From assembly GCA_022566895.1 (NCBI GenBank), contig JADFIA010000006.1, positions 1 to 64,000 of the forward strand: 64,000 nt of DNA, given 5' to 3'. Source of the stretch: Pseudomonadota bacterium (GTDB lineage: Bacteria; Pseudomonadota; Alphaproteobacteria; Sphingomonadales; SMXR01). The translations under genes were made by a program, and so were the position numbers. The notes under the pieces are model-generated. The model had not been told where the DNA came from. It ran no database searches and saw only the letters and a program-made list of their open reading frames with translations. Below are positions 61,880 to 64,000 of this stretch, one piece after another (position 1 is the stretch's first letter; each line of letters starts with the position of its first letter).

Positions 61880-62323
61880 GTGGAAACAAATTCAGTGAAT
61901 AACCGCACCGCAGACCAGGATCGCCATGATCATTTGCTCGAGTTGCTGACCGACATCGTTTCGGCCTACGTCAAGGGCAACAGAATACCTGCCGCCGAAT
62001 TGCCGCGGCTTATCGAATCGGTCCACGCGACGCTCTTATCCCTGCCCGATTCAGGAACCCCGGCGCGGGAAGAGAGAGCTCCCGCGGTAGCGATTGAGGA
62101 TTCGGTGACTGGCGATTATATCGTCTGCCTCGAGGACGGTAAAAGACTGACCATGCTCAAGCGTTATCTTAGAACCCATTACGGGCTGACCCCCGAAGCT
62201 TATCGCGCCAAATGGGAACTGCCGGCGGACTATCCAATGGTCGCCCCAAACTACTCCGCCAAACGCTCGGCTCTGGCCAGAGAAATAGGTCTTGGCAAGA
62301 ACCGCAGTGGGTCCAAATCATAG
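61880..62323 (+). CDS. MucR/Ros-family transcriptional regulator
   Basis: The product is 147 residues. LLELLTDIVSAYVKGNRIPA near the N terminus drives oligomerisation. The DNA-binding domain VTGDYIVCLEDGKRLTMLKR, then THYGLTPEAYRAKWELPADY and PMVAPNYSAKRSALA, is typical. The zinc-ligand set is incomplete: after Cys in YIVCLED there is Asp, and the first His of the usual KRHL is Tyr (KRYL). Family members control surface polysaccharide, motility and cell cycle genes. The GTG at 61880 is a weak call, and GTG 61895 is an alternative. Confidence 0.88.
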   Translation: METNSVNNRTADQDRHDHLLELLTDIVSAYVKGNRIPAAELPRLIESVHATLLSLPDSGTPAREERAPAVAIEDSVTGDYIVCLEDGKRLTMLKRYLRTHYGLTPEAYRAKWELPADYPMVAPNYSAKRSALAREIGLGKNRSGSKS

Positions 62324-62357
62324 ATTTCAAGTTTTGCAGCGGGTTCGCTTGGCAGGT

Positions 62358-62558
62358 CTAATCTTCAGCCTCGACAGCCGCGCGGCCCCGTTCGACGGAA
62401 TCTTTAAGTTTCTGCAGCGCCAGATTTGTTAGTTCCGATCGGCTTGCTTTCGCCGAGCCGAGGAATGCGACTTCCACACCCGATTTGACGTCGGTTGCGA
62501 TGATTTTGGTCACCGGTCCCATCGGCCGAAATTCGAGCAAATATCCATCTGTCTTCAT
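62358..62558 (-). CDS. small conserved protein next to hemA (DUF6898-like)
   Basis: This 66-residue protein reads YLLEFRPMGPVTKIIATDVK, then SGVEVAFLGSAKASRSELTN, with a final helical LALQKLKDSVERG. It resembles short proteins found directly downstream of alphaproteobacterial hemA and annotated DUF6898. The function is unknown. It starts 32 bases after the hemA stop on the same strand and is probably co-transcribed. The ATG follows GAGAGGGATGTT. Confidence 0.7.
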   Translation of the reverse strand: MKTDGYLLEFRPMGPVTKIIATDVKSGVEVAFLGSAKASRSELTNLALQKLKDSVERGRAAVEAED

Positions 62559-62590
62559 AACATCCCTCTCGACTGAGGGCCGCCGAAAAA

Positions 62591-63805
62591 TTAGGCCGCA
62601 CGCTTGATCTTCAAGCGTTTGAAGACCTCGACCAGTGCCTCCGTAAGCTCGACCATCATCTCATCCGTATGCAGGGGCGAAGGGGTCAGACGCAACCTTT
62701 CGGTTCCTTTCGGAACCGTCGGATAGTTAATCGGTTGGACGTAAATCCCGTATTCATTCAGCAAGGTATCGGTGACCTGTTTGCAGAGCACGGGATCGCC
62801 GACCAGAACCGGTACGATGTGGCTTTCGGAAGGCATCACCGGCAGGCCTTTGTCGGCCAGAATTTTCTTCAGCTTGGCGGCCTGTCGCTGATGGCATTCA
62901 CGCTCGACATTGCTGTTCTTAAGATGGCGCACGCTTTCAAGTGCCCCGGCCGCCAGGATGGGGCAGGAAGAGGTCGTAAAAATAAAGCCCGGCGCGTAGC
63001 TGCGAATGGCATCGATAAGATTTTTCGAGGCGGCAATGTATCCGCCCATAACGCCATACGCCTTGCCAAGGGTCCCTTCGATGACCGTCAGCCGATCCAT
63101 CAGGCCTTCCCGTTCCGCTATGCCGCCGCCATGCCGGCCATAGAGGCCGACCGCGTGGACTTCGTCGAGATAGGTCATGGCCTCGAACTCTTCGGCGACG
63201 TCGCAGAAATCAGCGATCGGCGCAATATCACCATCCATCGAATAGACCGATTCGAAGGCGACGATCTTGGGCTTGGCCGGATCGGAAGTCTCCAAAAGCT
63301 CGCGCAAATGGGCCACGTCATTGTGTCGGAAGATTTTCTTGGCGCCCCGGCCCTGCCGCATGCCCTGGATCATCGAGGCGTGATTCAGTTCGTCCGAATA
63401 GATGATGCTGTCGGGCAATAGCCTGGCCAGGGTCGAAAGGGTGGTTGAGTTAGATACATAACCCGAAGTGAACAGGAGGGCCGCCTCCTTGCCATGCAAA
63501 TCGGCCAGCTCCCGCTCCAAAAGCACATGGTAATGGTTGGTGCCCGAAATATTCCGCGTGCCGCCGGATCCGGCGCCGCACTCATCCAGGGCCTTGTGCA
63601 TGGCCGCTATCACCTTCGGGTTCTGGCCCATACCCAGATAGTCGTTGCTGCACCAGACCCGGATGTCTTTTTGCTGGCCGTCGTCGGTATAAAGCGTGGC
63701 GCTCGGGAAGTTGCCCTTATGGCGCGCGATTTCCGTGAAGACGCGGTATCGCCCTTCGGCTTTTACGCGGGCGATGGCGTCGGCAAAGAAACTTTCGTAA
63801 TCCAT
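62591..63805 (-). CDS. hemA: 5-aminolevulinate synthase
   Basis: This 404-residue PLP enzyme condenses glycine and succinyl-CoA to 5-aminolevulinate (C4 pathway of heme synthesis). The PLP lysine lies in [20 protein letters not shown] near residue 245. [20 protein letters not shown], then [20 protein letters not shown] and [17 protein letters not shown], are diagnostic. GGGAGACCCAA precedes ATG 63805. Its substrate succinyl-CoA is also the product of the methylmalonyl-CoA mutase encoded in this window. The remaining bases to 64000 are probably its leader and promoter; no further gene is seen there. Confidence 0.97.
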   Translation of the reverse strand: MDYESFFADAIARVKAEGRYRVFTEIARHKGNFPSATLYTDDGQQKDIRVWCSNDYLGMGQNPKVIAAMHKALDECGAGSGGTRNISGTNHYHVLLERELADLHGKEAALLFTSGYVSNSTTLSTLARLLPDSIIYSDELNHASMIQGMRQGRGAKKIFRHNDVAHLRELLETSDPAKPKIVAFESVYSMDGDIAPIADFCDVAEEFEAMTYLDEVHAVGLYGRHGGGIAEREGLMDRLTVIEGTLGKAYGVMGGYIAASKNLIDAIRSYAPGFIFTTSSCPILAAGALESVRHLKNSNVERECHQRQAAKLKKILADKGLPVMPSESHIVPVLVGDPVLCKQVTDTLLNEYGIYVQPINYPTVPKGTERLRLTPSPLHTDEMMVELTEALVEVFKRLKIKRAA

Positions 63806-64000
63806 TTGGGTCTCCCGCTATCTTTTTCCTTGCCGCTTTTGAAACATCGTGTTTCCCCCTGTCATGTGCGACTTCGAGCGCTTCATGTCCAGTACAAATT
63901 GGACGACCCGGCATCCGGAAATCTAAAGATATCTAAGCTGCTCGCTCCAAAACTTCTCAAGGTTTTGCAAATTCCGCTTTAGCGAGCCCAATAACCGTCT

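Noticed and set aside
1-64000. CRISPR array, phage defence island, transposase or biosynthetic cluster
   Set aside because: No spaced direct repeats, no cas, restriction or toxin-antitoxin genes, and no transposase, NRPS or PKS sequences were recognised on either strand.

Overview
The window reads as a chromosomal stretch of a GC-rich alphaproteobacterium, most like the Rhodospirillales. The best evidence is the right-hand half. It carries the block rpiB-glyA-nrdR-ribD-ribE-ribB-ribH-nusB-thiL-(FliL-like)-hppA, followed by bamE / cytochrome bc1 chaperone-DUF177-plsX-fabH-ihfA-merR-tRNA-Pro, and it ends in hemA (ALA synthase, the C4 pathway typical of alphaproteobacteria) next to a MucR/Ros regulator. 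The exact taxon cannot be fixed from this sequence alone.

Left part (about 1-6.0 kb): tRNA-Cys, then a loose, low-density accessory stretch of small secreted or membrane proteins. It contains two visible gene wrecks: a Sel1 gene joined out of frame to the 3' half of a cyclase gene, and an amidohydrolase gene whose catalytic core seems to be deleted. Two copies of a 24-nt hairpin repeat flank one small membrane gene. From 6.0 to 24 kb come ordinary metabolic and transport genes: HspQ, an FMN reductase-like protein, a cation/proton antiporter, an MddA-like methyltransferase, tRNA-Asn, cyclopropane fatty acid synthase, VanZ, an exported methyltransferase, a dicarboxylate symporter, a very large beta-propeller/amidohydrolase, a NrtS/histidine phosphatase/GNAT cluster, TrmFO and two metallopeptidases in tandem. 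A 45-residue membrane microprotein sits in front of a PuuD-like membrane protein.

Middle part (24-46 kb): NnrU, a DsbD/ScsB-type disulfide reductase, the L13-S9 ribosomal operon, CutA with heme A synthase, LemA with DUF2207, glycerate kinase, a NatAB-type ABC exporter, the methylmalonyl-CoA mutase operon mutA-mutB-meaB, a TauE/SafE exporter and a large BNR/sortilin-like exported protein. The S9 gene is the main anomaly: its almost invariant C-terminal tail, which reaches the ribosomal P site, is replaced by an unrelated 17-residue sequence.

Right part (46.6-64 kb): the core block described above, covering riboflavin synthesis, thiamine phosphate kinase, one-carbon metabolism, phospholipid and fatty acid initiation, a proton-pumping pyrophosphatase and heme synthesis. 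No CRISPR array, transposase, phage gene, rRNA or known riboswitch was recognised. No clearly new multi-gene system was found. The strongest leads are the S9 tail, the internally deleted amidohydrolase, and the microprotein/PuuD pair.
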